This document shows positions 16,520 through 24,410 of a DNA stretch of 35,385 nucleotides, in pieces (the stretch's first letter is position 1; each line of letters starts with the position of its first letter). Location of the stretch: assembly GCA_016280915.1 (NCBI GenBank), contig JAEEHQ010000120.1:1-35385 (forward strand), written 5' to 3'. This stretch comes from Bacteroidales bacterium. Its GTDB lineage: Bacteria > Bacteroidota > Bacteroidia > Bacteroidales > P3. The notes below the pieces were generated by a model, which saw only the letters and a list, made by a program, of their open reading frames with translations, did no database searches and had not been told where the DNA came from. Both the position numbers and the translations under genes were made by a program.

Positions 16520-17053
16520 CTAACCCATGCTACTCATCAATTTAGGCAGCTCCTTCTCAAACATCGGCGTGAAGACCCCCTTCCCCAGGTTGGCTTTGAT
16601 TTCCTCCATCGTCCAAAAGCGGCCACCTTGTGTCTCGGTGGGCGACGGCTGGGGCACGCCGTCATACGTAGCTGAGAATACATACACCAGCTCCCGCTCG
16701 ATAGCACTCTCGTAGATATACTTCCTCAACAACCGAGGCTTGTATTGGTCAGGTGCAAGTCCTATCTCTTCCATCACCTCGCGAGCCAAAGCCTCTTCGG
16801 CCGTCTCGCCATAGTCGAAATGGCCTCCTGTAGCTGTGTCCCACTTGTCTGGCTGCACATCCTTCCACGTGGCACGGTGCTGCAGGTAGAGCTCGCCCCG
16901 GCTGTTGAAGAGATGCAGATGCACCACCGGGTGAAGCCGTTTCGTCCCGCTGTGTGCCTCTGCGCGACTCATTTTGCCAATCACATTCCCTTCGGCATCC
17001 ACCACGGGGAATAACTCAGTTGCCTTATCGGCTGTCACCAAAGTCCTTTTCAT
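16520..17053 (-). CDS. NUDIX hydrolase
   Basis: This 177-residue protein has the complete NUDIX box at 77-99 (GHFDYGETAEEALA then REVMEEIGL), fitting GX5EX7REUXEEXGU. The N-terminal part (LFPVVDAEGNVIGKMSRAEAH, then HPVVHLHLFNSRGELYLQHR) resembles the YfcD/isopentenyl-diphosphate isomerase-like subgroup. Members hydrolyse nucleoside diphosphate-linked compounds in the cytoplasm; the substrate is unknown. It is a single gene directly upstream of the TIR operon promoter, on the same strand. A NUDIX enzyme beside a TIR operon could degrade NAD-derived products, but the separate promoters make this only a suggestion. Confidence 0.92.
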   Translation of the reverse strand: MKRTLVTADKATELFPVVDAEGNVIGKMSRAEAHSGTKRLHPVVHLHLFNSRGELYLQHRATWKDVQPDKWDTATGGHFDYGETAEEALAREVMEEIGLAPDQYKPRLLRKYIYESAIERELVYVFSATYDGVPQPSPTETQGGRFWTMEEIKANLGKGVFTPMFEKELPKLMSSMG

Positions 17054-17078
17054 AAGATTATTCTACATTTATTCATCT

Positions 17079-17087
17079 GCAAATATA
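17079..17087 (-). promoter_or_regulatory. Promoter box of the NUDIX gene
   Basis: On the minus strand TATATTTGC matches TAnnTTTGC, 25 nt upstream of the start at 17053. No good TTTG element is present at the usual distance, so activity is less certain. Confidence 0.55.
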
Positions 17088-17311
17088 CACATAAAATTTG
17101 ATTCACCCTGAAATCAATCTGCGCATTCTCCCTAAATCAATAACGAGAATGGTTCTTTGCTACATCTGCATACTGCAAATACGCTACGATTCCGCGTTCC
17201 GATACATGTGAGTTCTAAAAATACAAACATAAGGTTTTGCCCTTCAGGGTAATCTATAGCGGTAGCCCATAATCAATTTGATGATTCCCCCCTGTTTCTT
17301 GACCCATGTAT

Positions 17312-17343
17312 TTTGTCATTTGAGAAAATTATAGTACTTTTGC
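17312..17343 (+). promoter_or_regulatory. Consensus promoter of the HD-hydrolase gene
   Basis: TTTG (17312-17315), a 19-nt spacer and TACTTTTGC (17335-17343) match the Bacteroides promoter exactly. The ATG at 17377 is about 28 nt after the predicted start of transcription. Confidence 0.85.
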
Positions 17344-17376
17344 AAAATACTTTCGTTTTTCAAATACAATTGAACG

Positions 17377-17982
17377 ATGACAACTAAAGAAAAGATATTA
17401 GAGTTACTGGATGCTACTGACCGTCAGGGCATCGACGAGGTGATGGATTGGATGAAAGGAAGTCAGTTTTTCTCAGCACCCGCCTCCACCAATTTCCACG
17501 GCAACTATGAAGGCGGTCTGGCCGACCATTCCTACAACGTCTATACCGCAGCCATGCGCCTGCGTTCCACAGCGTTGCGGCTGAACCCCGCACTTGAAGA
17601 ACAGCTGCCAGAAGACAGCGTGACGCTTGCCACACTCCTGCACGACATCTGCAAGGCCGACATATACAAGGAGGTAAAGAAAAAACGCCAGAACAGTTTC
17701 GGCCGCTGGGAAGAGTACGACGGCTACACGGTCGACTACAGCAATTTCCCTCTGGGTCATGGCGAAAAAAGCGTGATCGTCCTGCTCCGTCTGGGCCTAG
17801 ACCTTACCGATGCCGAGATTGCTGCCATACGCTGGCACATGACAGCTTGGGACTTGCCTTTCCAAAGCCGCGAAGCCCTCAGCAACCTCAATGCTGCCAA
17901 AGACAAATATCCCTTATGCGCACTTGTTCAGCTCGCCGACGGCTTTGCCTCCTCCCTAATGGAAGACACCGTGCAGCTATAG
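17377..17982 (+). CDS. HD-domain phosphohydrolase
   Basis: This 201-residue cytoplasmic protein carries the metal-binding HD signature: HGNYEGGLADHSYNVY with His51, TLATLLHDICKADIY with His89-Asp90, and a late Asp in VQLADGFAS (about 188). HD proteins hydrolyse phosphate esters, often of nucleotides or second messengers; the substrate here is not known. It has its own promoter and no partner gene. An 18-bp-arm hairpin lies 54 nt after its stop. Confidence 0.88.
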   Translation: MTTKEKILELLDATDRQGIDEVMDWMKGSQFFSAPASTNFHGNYEGGLADHSYNVYTAAMRLRSTALRLNPALEEQLPEDSVTLATLLHDICKADIYKEVKKKRQNSFGRWEEYDGYTVDYSNFPLGHGEKSVIVLLRLGLDLTDAEIAAIRWHMTAWDLPFQSREALSNLNAAKDKYPLCALVQLADGFASSLMEDTVQL

Positions 17983-18035
17983 CACACTATTATTTTAAAC
18001 CCAAATCTGTAATTCGGATTAATGCCAGATTAGTA

Positions 18036-18079
18036 TTCTTTCTGTTCCATGACGTTACTTGGTCATGAAACAGAAAGAA
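18036..18079. repeat. Long inverted repeat after the HD gene
   Basis: TTCTTTCTGTTCCATGAC (18036-18053) and GTCATGAAACAGAAAGAA (18062-18079) pair at 17 of 18 positions around an 8-nt loop. There is no T-run after it on either strand, so it is a poor Rho-independent terminator. It may be an RNA 3'-end stabiliser, a factor-binding site or the edge of an inserted segment. Confidence 0.6.
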
Positions 18080-18295
18080 ATGCTGAGATGTCATGAACAG
18101 ACCTAAATAAGCGAGAAAGCAACCTAATGACCGATTGGGGTTTAACTAAATTACGAGGATTTCTATTTATCAAGGATTTGCAAATTCCACATTTCGATTT
18201 TAATAAAAAGTTAAGACTATTATTGCAAGCAATTAAGGGGACTCCTATAAATATCCCGATCAACAACGACTACATTTTGGCTGGTACATATCTGC

Positions 18296-18333
18296 CAAAC
18301 TGCCGAACGAGAAACTGTCAAACTGCCGAACGA
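18296..18333 (+). repeat. Pair of 15-bp direct repeats upstream of a promoter
   Basis: CAAACTGCCGAACGA occurs at 18296-18310 and 18319-18333, a 23-bp period. The second copy ends 15 bp before the -33 element of the downstream promoter, a typical spacing for operator sites. The core CCGAACGA resembles CCGAATGA in the 33-bp repeats near 34.8 kb. Confidence 0.65.
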
Positions 18334-18348
18334 AAAAAAATATTTTTC

Positions 18349-18379
18349 TTTGTATATCAGAAAAATATCGTATTTTTGC
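18349..18379 (+). promoter_or_regulatory. Promoter retained in front of the DUF4143 relic
   Basis: TTTG (18349-18352), an 18-nt spacer and TATTTTTGC (18371-18379) fit the Bacteroides promoter. Its predicted transcript would begin about where the DUF4143 homology resumes (18389). Confidence 0.7.
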
Positions 18380-18388
18380 AACGAGTAA

Positions 18389-18766
18389 ATATCCATCAGT
18401 CCCAAAAACCTGATGGGCGACCTAAGCACCCTCGGACTTCTTTTCGAAACACTTGCTGTGCGCGACCTACGTGTCTTTGCCGAAGCAATAGACGGCAAGG
18501 TAAGCCATTACCGTGACAGGAATGGGTTGGAGTGCGATGCGGTAATACACCTCCGCAACGGTACCTATGGATTAGTGGAGGTTAAAATTGGCGGTGAAAC
18601 CCTCATTGAAGAAGGTGCAAAGAACCTTAAAAAGTTGGCCTCAAAAATCAACACCGACAACATGGGCAAACCGGCTTTTCTTATGATACTCACCGCACTT
18701 GGCTCGTATGCTTTCAAACGTTCCGACGACATCTGGATAGTACCTATCGGAAGTCTAAAAGATTAA
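18389..18766 (+). pseudogene. C-terminal remnant of an AAA ATPase/DUF4143 protein
   Basis: The frame reads ISISPKNLMGDLSTLGLLFE and goes on through TLAVRDLRVFAEAIDGKVSH and RDRNGLECDAVIHL to GLVEVKIGGETLIEEGAKNL, which is the C-terminal third of AAA_14/DUF4143 ATPases. The PD-(D/E)XK-like motif (ECDAVI ... EVK) is present. The N-terminal ATPase (Walker A and B, several hundred residues) is absent. The homology begins directly after a TAA at 18386-18388 and next to a promoter. An ATG at 18413 could still give a 117-residue product. The simplest reading is an internal deletion between the promoter and the 3' end of the gene. Confidence 0.8.
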
Positions 18767-18867
18767 GTCCCGCCTAGTCTTTGCCAAAAAGAAAGTCACA
18801 TATATAACCCTCATCGCCAGAAAAAAATGTGTGTGTTTACAGTTATCTCACTTGAGGCTTGCCCCTG

Positions 18868-20412
18868 CTACCTTCCCCAACTGTCGCGGTCGAGGGAACG
18901 GTAGGTAAGGGCCTCGGCAAGGTGGTCAGAGTTAATGTTGGGGGAGTTGTCGAGGTCGGCAATGGTGCGGGCAACCTTGAGCACGCGGTCGTAGGCACGG
19001 GCAGAAAGGCCGAGGCGATCCATGGCCAGCCGCATCATTTCTTGGCACTTGCTGTCTAAGGCACAATGTTGGCGAAAGAGCTTGGTACCCATCTGGGCAT
19101 TGCAATGCACGCCCGGACAATCCTTAAAACGCTCCTCCTGTATCTTGCGGGCAGCAATGACGCGTTGGCGAATGACGGCACTACTCTCACCAGGCTGTTT
19201 GACAGAAAGCTCACTAAATGGGACGGGGATAACCTCGATTTGAATATCAATACGGTCCAGCAAAGGACCCGATATCTTGTTCATATATTTCTTCACAGCC
19301 CCAGGGGCACAGGTACACTGGATGGTGGGGTGGTTGTAGTAGCCACATGGGCAGGGGTTCATGGCTGCCACCAACATGAAGCTGGCGGGATAGTCAACCG
19401 TCATCTTGGCACGTGAGACGGTAACCCTGCGCTCCTCCATAGGTTGTCTGAGAACCTCAAGGACAGACCTTCTGAACTCGGGGAGCTCATCGAGAAATAA
19501 AACTCCATTATGGGCCAGGCTAATCTCTCCTGGCTGGGGGTTGGCACCTCCACCCACCAATGCCACATCGGACACGGTATGGTGAGGGGCACGGAAAGGC
19601 CGGACAGCTATGAGAGAGTCCTGATAATGCATTTTGCCAGCAACGCTATGAATTTCGGTAGTCTCTAAGGCCTCCTCAAGGCTGAGGGGCGGGAGAATGG
19701 AAGGTATACGCTTAGCCAGCATGGTCTTGCCAGAGCCTGGAGGTCCAATCATGATGACGTTATGCCCACCGGCAGCAGCAATCTCCAATGCACGTTTGAG
19801 AGACTCCTGTCCCTTCACATCGGCAAAGTCATACTCATACTGGTTGAGATGAGAGGCAAATTCGGCACGCGTGTCGACAATGGTAGGGGTCATCAGCTGC
19901 TCGCCGTTGAGGTGGTCGATGACTTGTCTGATATTGGCAGCACCATAGACTTCGAGGTTGTTAACAATAGCAGCTTCGCGGGCATTCTCCTGTGGTACAA
20001 TGATGCCTTTGTACTGATGCCGTCGGGCCTCAATGGCTATCGGAAGGACACCTTTGACAGGACGGAGGGTGCCGTCGAGGGAGAGTTCACCCATGATGAC
20101 GTAACGGTCGAGGTCGTCAGCACGCATCTCGCCAGAGGCAGCCAAGATACCGATGGCTATGGTAAGGTCATAGGCCGCACCCTCTTTCTTGATATCAGCT
20201 GGTGCCATATTAACCACTATTTTCTTACCAGGGATATGGAATCCACAATGGGTGACGGCGGTGGCAATGCGTTGTTGGCTCTCCTTAACCGCATTGTCGG
20301 GAAGGCCCACAATAGAAAAGCCGACTCCTTTGCCGACACTTACTTCTACGGTGACCAGCAGGGCGCTGACACCATAGATGGCACTACCAAAGGTTTTGAC
20401 AAGCATAGGCAA
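18868..20412 (-). CDS. yifB: YifB/ComM-family Mg-chelatase-like AAA+ ATPase
   Basis: The 514-residue product shows an N-terminal Lon-protease-like fold (about 1-180, IVGLPDNAVKESQQRI). The AAA+ core has Walker A GPPGSGKTMLAKR and Walker B GVLFLDELPEF, with a zinc-type cluster NPCPCGYYNHPTIQCTC between the core and the arginine-finger region. The C-terminal Mg_chelatase_C helical domain (about 400-510) ends LAEALTYRSLD. ComM homologues are branch-migration helicases in natural transformation. Here the gene follows the two skp genes on the same strand, but a strong hairpin lies just upstream of its start, so it may be expressed separately. Confidence 0.95.
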   Translation of the reverse strand: MPMLVKTFGSAIYGVSALLVTVEVSVGKGVGFSIVGLPDNAVKESQQRIATAVTHCGFHIPGKKIVVNMAPADIKKEGAAYDLTIAIGILAASGEMRADDLDRYVIMGELSLDGTLRPVKGVLPIAIEARRHQYKGIIVPQENAREAAIVNNLEVYGAANIRQVIDHLNGEQLMTPTIVDTRAEFASHLNQYEYDFADVKGQESLKRALEIAAAGGHNVIMIGPPGSGKTMLAKRIPSILPPLSLEEALETTEIHSVAGKMHYQDSLIAVRPFRAPHHTVSDVALVGGGANPQPGEISLAHNGVLFLDELPEFRRSVLEVLRQPMEERRVTVSRAKMTVDYPASFMLVAAMNPCPCGYYNHPTIQCTCAPGAVKKYMNKISGPLLDRIDIQIEVIPVPFSELSVKQPGESSAVIRQRVIAARKIQEERFKDCPGVHCNAQMGTKLFRQHCALDSKCQEMMRLAMDRLGLSARAYDRVLKVARTIADLDNSPNINSDHLAEALTYRSLDRDSWGR

Positions 20413-20421
20413 ATAAACTTT

Positions 20422-20468
20422 CGGCGGTCAACAGGCAGGTCCCAAGGGGGCATGCCTGCTGACCGCCG
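20422..20468. repeat. GC-rich hairpin between skp and yifB
   Basis: CGGCGGTCAACAGGCA (20422-20437) and TGCCTGCTGACCGCCG (20453-20468) pair at 15 of 16 positions around a 15-nt loop. It starts 9 bp before the yifB start codon and ends 19 bp from the skp stop. There is no T-run. It could be a termination or processing site ending the bam-skp transcript, a translational block on yifB, or a REP-like dispersed palindrome. Confidence 0.7.
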
Positions 20469-20486
20469 CAGTCAGAACTAACACAA

Positions 20487-20999
20487 TTACTTCAGGCCAA
20501 GTTTCTTCTTGACGAGGGGCATGATGTCATCGCTATCTTGAGAATAGAGGACAGCACCTACACCAGCGTCGAAAATATAGGTATAGCCATTCTCCTTACC
20601 CACTTCTTCGATGGCGGCTTTGGCACGGTCGACAATGGGTTTAAGCAGCTCTTCCTGACGCTGTTCGAGCAGTTTCTGAGCGTTGGTTTGGAACTCCTCG
20701 ATACGGGCACCCATGGCCTGGAGGTCGCTCTCTTTGGTCTTGCGGATGAGCTCGGAGAGCTGATCGCGCTTGGCCATGTATTCATTGACTTTGGTTTGAT
20801 ACTCATTTCTCATAGCTTCCATCTCTTTCTGGGCATCCTCAACATCTTTCTGGAGCTGGGCCATGGCGGTGTCGCGACCAGGCATAATCTCCATGAGTTC
20901 GTTGGAGTTGATGTGTCCGAGTTTGATGTTTTTCTGAGCCATAGCGCTGCCGCCATATGCCAACAGGGCTACCAATACTACGATAAATCCTTTCTTCAT
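20487..20999 (-). CDS. Skp/OmpH-family periplasmic chaperone (second copy)
   Basis: This 170-residue protein has a signal peptide (MKKGFIVVLVALLAYGGSAMAQ), then KNIKLGHINSNELMEIMPGR and a long helical coiled coil (about 45-125, MEAMRNEYQTKVNEYMAKRD). The end folds back as YTYIFDAGVGAVLYSQDSDD, the usual Skp layout. Skp trimers carry unfolded outer-membrane proteins to the Bam complex. It follows the first skp copy by 57 nt in the bamA unit. Confidence 0.92.
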   Translation of the reverse strand: MKKGFIVVLVALLAYGGSAMAQKNIKLGHINSNELMEIMPGRDTAMAQLQKDVEDAQKEMEAMRNEYQTKVNEYMAKRDQLSELIRKTKESDLQAMGARIEEFQTNAQKLLEQRQEELLKPIVDRAKAAIEEVGKENGYTYIFDAGVGAVLYSQDSDDIMPLVKKKLGLK

Positions 21000-21056
21000 G
21001 TTGTTTTGTATGTTATTTTGTTTTTATTAATTATCTATTTAATAATGTCAGTAGGA

Positions 21057-21689
21057 CTACCGAACCTCCTTGCGGGTATCGTTGCGCGAGCCTCCGCGAC
21101 TGCTGCCAGCATTGTTGTCACTCCTGCTTGAGGAGGCTGGAGCGGAAGCAGCATTGTCAGCATCGGGGGTTGAGGTTGGTTTGATTCCCATCATCTCCAA
21201 CACCTGGTTACTAATATCGTATTTCTCGCCCACATAGAGCACCGTGGCCGAGGCTGCCTTGTCGAAAACAAAGGCATAGTTCTTTTCGCGAGCAATACGC
21301 TCGATGGCGTTGTAGACACGGTCCTGCACAGGCTTCATGAGTTCGGCACGCTTTTGGTCAAGGTCTCCTCCTGCCGAGAAACGCTGACGCTGAAGAGCAC
21401 GGAGTTCACTTTCCTTGTTATGGATTTCGTCCTGACGACGCTGTTTGAGATTGTCGGGCAGGAGATACGCCTCCTGCTGATAGCGCTCGCGCAGTTCGTC
21501 CACCTCCTGCTGCTTCGTTTCGAGTTCTGCTTTCCACTCGCCGATATATTTGTTGAGCTTGTTAAGAGCCTGATTGTACTCAGGCACATGGCGCATGATA
21601 TAGTCGGTGTTAACACAAGCATATTTTTGTGCCTGCATGGCAGGGATGAGGGCCACGAGGAAAAGGAGGGTCAAGGAGAGTCTTTTCAT
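21057..21689 (-). CDS. Skp/OmpH-family periplasmic chaperone (first copy)
   Basis: This 210-residue protein has a signal peptide (MKRLSLTLLFLVALIPAMQAQ), the KYACVNTDYIMRHVPEY start typical of OmpH and a coiled coil (about 45-120, WKAELETKQQEVDELRERYQ). The closing strand segment is YAFVFDKAASATVLYVGEKYD. A Ser/Asn/Arg-rich C-terminal tail of about 35 residues is not part of the core fold and may be disordered. It begins 14 nt after bamA. Tandem skp genes after bamA are the normal Bacteroidota arrangement. Confidence 0.93.
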   Translation of the reverse strand: MKRLSLTLLFLVALIPAMQAQKYACVNTDYIMRHVPEYNQALNKLNKYIGEWKAELETKQQEVDELRERYQQEAYLLPDNLKQRRQDEIHNKESELRALQRQRFSAGGDLDQKRAELMKPVQDRVYNAIERIAREKNYAFVFDKAASATVLYVGEKYDISNQVLEMMGIKPTSTPDADNAASAPASSSRSDNNAGSSRGGSRNDTRKEVR

Positions 21690-21703
21690 GATAGGGAGTA
21701 TAA

Positions 21704-24238
21704 TTAGTCGATGCTCTGTCCGATACTGAAATGGAAGTGGGAACCACCGTTGGAACCATCGAAGCCATAACCCCAGTCGACTCCAATTAAGCCGAACATA
21801 GGCATGTAGACACGGACACCGAGGCCGGCAGAATTATAGATGTTGAACGGTTGGAAATCGCGGATGCTGCTCCATGCGTTGCCACCTTCAAGGAAACCTA
21901 ACACCCAGATAGTGGCACTGGCACTCTCGATGATTGGCTGGCGGATTTCAATGGTGTAGCGGTCGAAGACAGAGGCACCGTCATCGGGGCTGAGGGAGTT
22001 GTTTTCATAACCACGCAGAGGCACCACCTCACGACCATCAAGCATCCATGAGGAGAGTCCATCGCCACCGAGGAAATAGCGTCCGAAAGGAGAGGTGCCG
22101 ATACCTTTGTTGTAGGCACCGAGCCAGCCGAAACGAGCGCGGGCGTTGAGCACCACGTCGCCAACGAGGTTGAGCATCCAAGAACCACGGAGGTTGATTT
22201 TATAGTATTCCACCCAGCGGTACTTATCCTGAGCAGAAAGGGCAGAATAGTCTTTGTTGGAGAAAGCGGAGTAGGGTGGCGTGACATAGCCTGAGACGGA
22301 AATCTCAGAACCACTACGGGCATAGATGGGAGAGTCGAGGGAGTTGCGGCTGATGGTGAGACCATAGGAGAGATCGTTGGCCTTACCGTCGGTGAAAGCA
22401 GTACCGGCAAGGATGGTATAATTGTGGAGGTCGTAATGTTTATAGGAAAGACTGTGGGAAAGGATGAAGTAGTCGTCGGGCCACTTGAGTCGTTTGGAAA
22501 GGGAAATACCACCACCGGTGAGGCGGAGACTGTAGTAGCGGGAGTTGGTGTGGTCGGTAAAGTAGTAGCCGTTGCTATAAAGGTTGTGATAAGCCGAAAC
22601 GCTGAGGGACTGGGGTCTGCGACCACCGAGCCAAGGTTCCGTAAAGGAGGCGTTGAGGGCATAGTAGTAGGTACCATTGGTAATAGCGTTGATAGAGAGT
22701 TTCTGACCATCGCCAGCAGGAAGGGGTTGCCATGCACTCTTCTTGAAAATATTGCGTGCAGAGAAATTGTTGAGGGTGAGTCCTATCTGTCCGATAATCA
22801 TACCACTACCATAACCACCCTGCAGCTGAATCTGGCTGGTGTTGCCTTCCTCTAGCTTATAAACCACATCGACGGTACCATCTTTGGCATTGGGCTTCAC
22901 ATCGGGGATGATGGATTCCTCTTTGAAATAGCCAAGTGTGGCAAGCTCTCGGCGACTACGCATGATGGCATCGCGACTGAAAAGGTCGCCCGGACGGGTG
23001 TGGAGCTCACGCATGATGACGCGGTCGTTGGTGACGGTGTTGCCGTCGAGGACTACATTGCGAATACGAGCCTGCTTGCCCTCTATGATGCGGATTTCAA
23101 TATCAATGGAGTCTTTCTCCACACCCACCTCAACAGGAGTGGCATTGAAGAAGAGATAGCCATTGTCCATGTAAAGAGAGGTGATGTCGGTACCAGAAGG
23201 ATTGTAGGTGATATTCTGTTGTAGGAGGGTGCGGTTATAGGGGTCACCTTTATTGATGCGGAGGTGCTTGGAAAGCATCTCGGTGGGATAGATGGTGTTG
23301 CCCGAGAAGTTGATATTGCGAAAATAAAATTTCTGTCCTTCGTGAATCTTAATCTTGACCATAAGCCGATCGGTCTTAGTGTCTTCACGATGAACAGGAT
23401 AGACTGTGTCTGAAATGATGCGGGCATCGCGGAAACCATTCTCATTATAGTAGGCAATGATGCTCTCAAGGTCCTCGTTGAACTTGGCTTCTTGATATTT
23501 GGAAGCTTTCCAGAAACCTGGGGTCCAGAAGAAGAGCTTCTTGAAATAATTGACATCATGGGTGTTCTTCATCTGCTGCAACAGCTTGTTGGTACTGATG
23601 CTGTCGTTGCCTTCAAAAATGATAGAATCAATTTTAACCTTGCGTCCAGTCTTGACATCGAAGTTTATCATGACGCGGCCCTCCTTGTTATCAGTAAGTG
23701 TATCGACGGCCGTGGTGGCGTTGACGGCGACATTGGTATAACCTTTCTCAAGGTAATAGGCACGAATCTTATTTTTGGAAGTGGTGAGGAGGTTCTCGGT
23801 AACTACATCGCCAGCCGCAATCTTCATCTCCTCCTTGAGTTTGTCTACATCATTCTTCTTCACTCCATCAAAATGGAAGTAGGATAGTTTAGGACGACTG
23901 CGGAGCTCAATTTCAAAAAAGATTTTATTGTCTTGAATGCGGGTAACATAAATCTGGACATCCTCGAAGAGACCCTGTTTCCAAAGCCTGTCAACGGCGG
24001 TGGCAAGTTTGTCGCTGGGGACACGGATTTGGTCGCCTACCTGAAGACCCGCAATGAGGAGAATCATACGGGTATCGTAGTTTTCGGCACCAGAGAAGGT
24101 GATACCGCCGATTTCATAGACCTTGGGGGTGAGGTAGTCGATGTCGTATTCCTGACTGCTGACAACAACCTGCGCATAGCTTGGGGCCGAGAACATCAGC
24201 ACCAAAAGCATGGGCAGGATACAATATATCTTCTTCAT
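21704..24238 (-). CDS. bamA: Outer-membrane protein assembly factor BamA
   Basis: The 844-residue product has a signal peptide (MKKIYCILPMLLVLMFSAPSYA) and POTRA repeats over about 35-430; for example IYEIGGITFSGAENYDTR, LSYFHFDGVKKNDVDKL, FRNINFSGNTIYPTEML and RIRNVVLDGNTVTNDRVI mark repeat starts. A 16-strand Omp85 barrel then runs to the end (GGYGSGMIIGQIGLTLNNF ... WGYGFDGSNGGSHFHFSIGQ). It inserts beta-barrel proteins into the outer membrane. It sits between uppS and two skp genes. A 172-bp upstream gap includes a hairpin (24269-24308). Confidence 0.96.
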   Translation of the reverse strand: MKKIYCILPMLLVLMFSAPSYAQVVVSSQEYDIDYLTPKVYEIGGITFSGAENYDTRMILLIAGLQVGDQIRVPSDKLATAVDRLWKQGLFEDVQIYVTRIQDNKIFFEIELRSRPKLSYFHFDGVKKNDVDKLKEEMKIAAGDVVTENLLTTSKNKIRAYYLEKGYTNVAVNATTAVDTLTDNKEGRVMINFDVKTGRKVKIDSIIFEGNDSISTNKLLQQMKNTHDVNYFKKLFFWTPGFWKASKYQEAKFNEDLESIIAYYNENGFRDARIISDTVYPVHREDTKTDRLMVKIKIHEGQKFYFRNINFSGNTIYPTEMLSKHLRINKGDPYNRTLLQQNITYNPSGTDITSLYMDNGYLFFNATPVEVGVEKDSIDIEIRIIEGKQARIRNVVLDGNTVTNDRVIMRELHTRPGDLFSRDAIMRSRRELATLGYFKEESIIPDVKPNAKDGTVDVVYKLEEGNTSQIQLQGGYGSGMIIGQIGLTLNNFSARNIFKKSAWQPLPAGDGQKLSINAITNGTYYYALNASFTEPWLGGRRPQSLSVSAYHNLYSNGYYFTDHTNSRYYSLRLTGGGISLSKRLKWPDDYFILSHSLSYKHYDLHNYTILAGTAFTDGKANDLSYGLTISRNSLDSPIYARSGSEISVSGYVTPPYSAFSNKDYSALSAQDKYRWVEYYKINLRGSWMLNLVGDVVLNARARFGWLGAYNKGIGTSPFGRYFLGGDGLSSWMLDGREVVPLRGYENNSLSPDDGASVFDRYTIEIRQPIIESASATIWVLGFLEGGNAWSSIRDFQPFNIYNSAGLGVRVYMPMFGLIGVDWGYGFDGSNGGSHFHFSIGQSID

Positions 24239-24268
24239 TCAGTGTATTATAGTATTCTTTAAAGCTAA

Positions 24269-24308
24269 CTAAAAGCGAAAGAAGGGCGAACTCTTTTTCC
24301 GCTTTTAG
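24269..24308. repeat. Hairpin in the bamA upstream region
   Basis: CTAAAAGCG (24269-24277) and CGCTTTTAG (24300-24308) are perfect 9-bp arms, with an A/G-rich and T/C-rich inner part that can partly extend the stem. It lies 31 bp upstream of the bamA start, so in the message it would be a leader structure rather than a terminator. Confidence 0.5.
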
Positions 24309-24410
24309 ATAAACAATAACTCTATTTTGTGTATTTTATTATATATTACTTGCAAAAAAATATGCTTTTGTTAGGTATTTGGAAGAAGATGGCGCAAAAA
24401 TGACGTCGGC

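Larger units (their letters stand above)
17054..17376. other. Divergent intergenic region between the NUDIX and HD genes
   Basis: This 323-bp gap has no credible protein gene. It carries a minus-strand promoter box for the NUDIX gene (17079-17087) and a plus-strand consensus promoter for the HD gene (17312-17343). I see no defined RNA, repeat or hairpin of note in the roughly 220 bp between them. Confidence 0.6.
17983..18388. other. Intergenic stretch before the DUF4143 relic
   Basis: This 406-bp stretch has lower GC than its neighbours. It holds a long hairpin (18036-18079), about 200 bp of AT-rich sequence with only weak reading frames, two exact 15-bp direct repeats (18296-18333) and a promoter (18349-18379) that points into the DUF4143 relic. 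I could not recognise any protein in the weak plus-strand frame from 18127. Confidence 0.6.

Noticed and set aside
18063..18516. Small ORFs on both strands between the HD gene and the DUF4143 relic
   Set aside because: Compositions look random, they overlap the hairpin, repeats and promoter, and no domain or start signal supports them.
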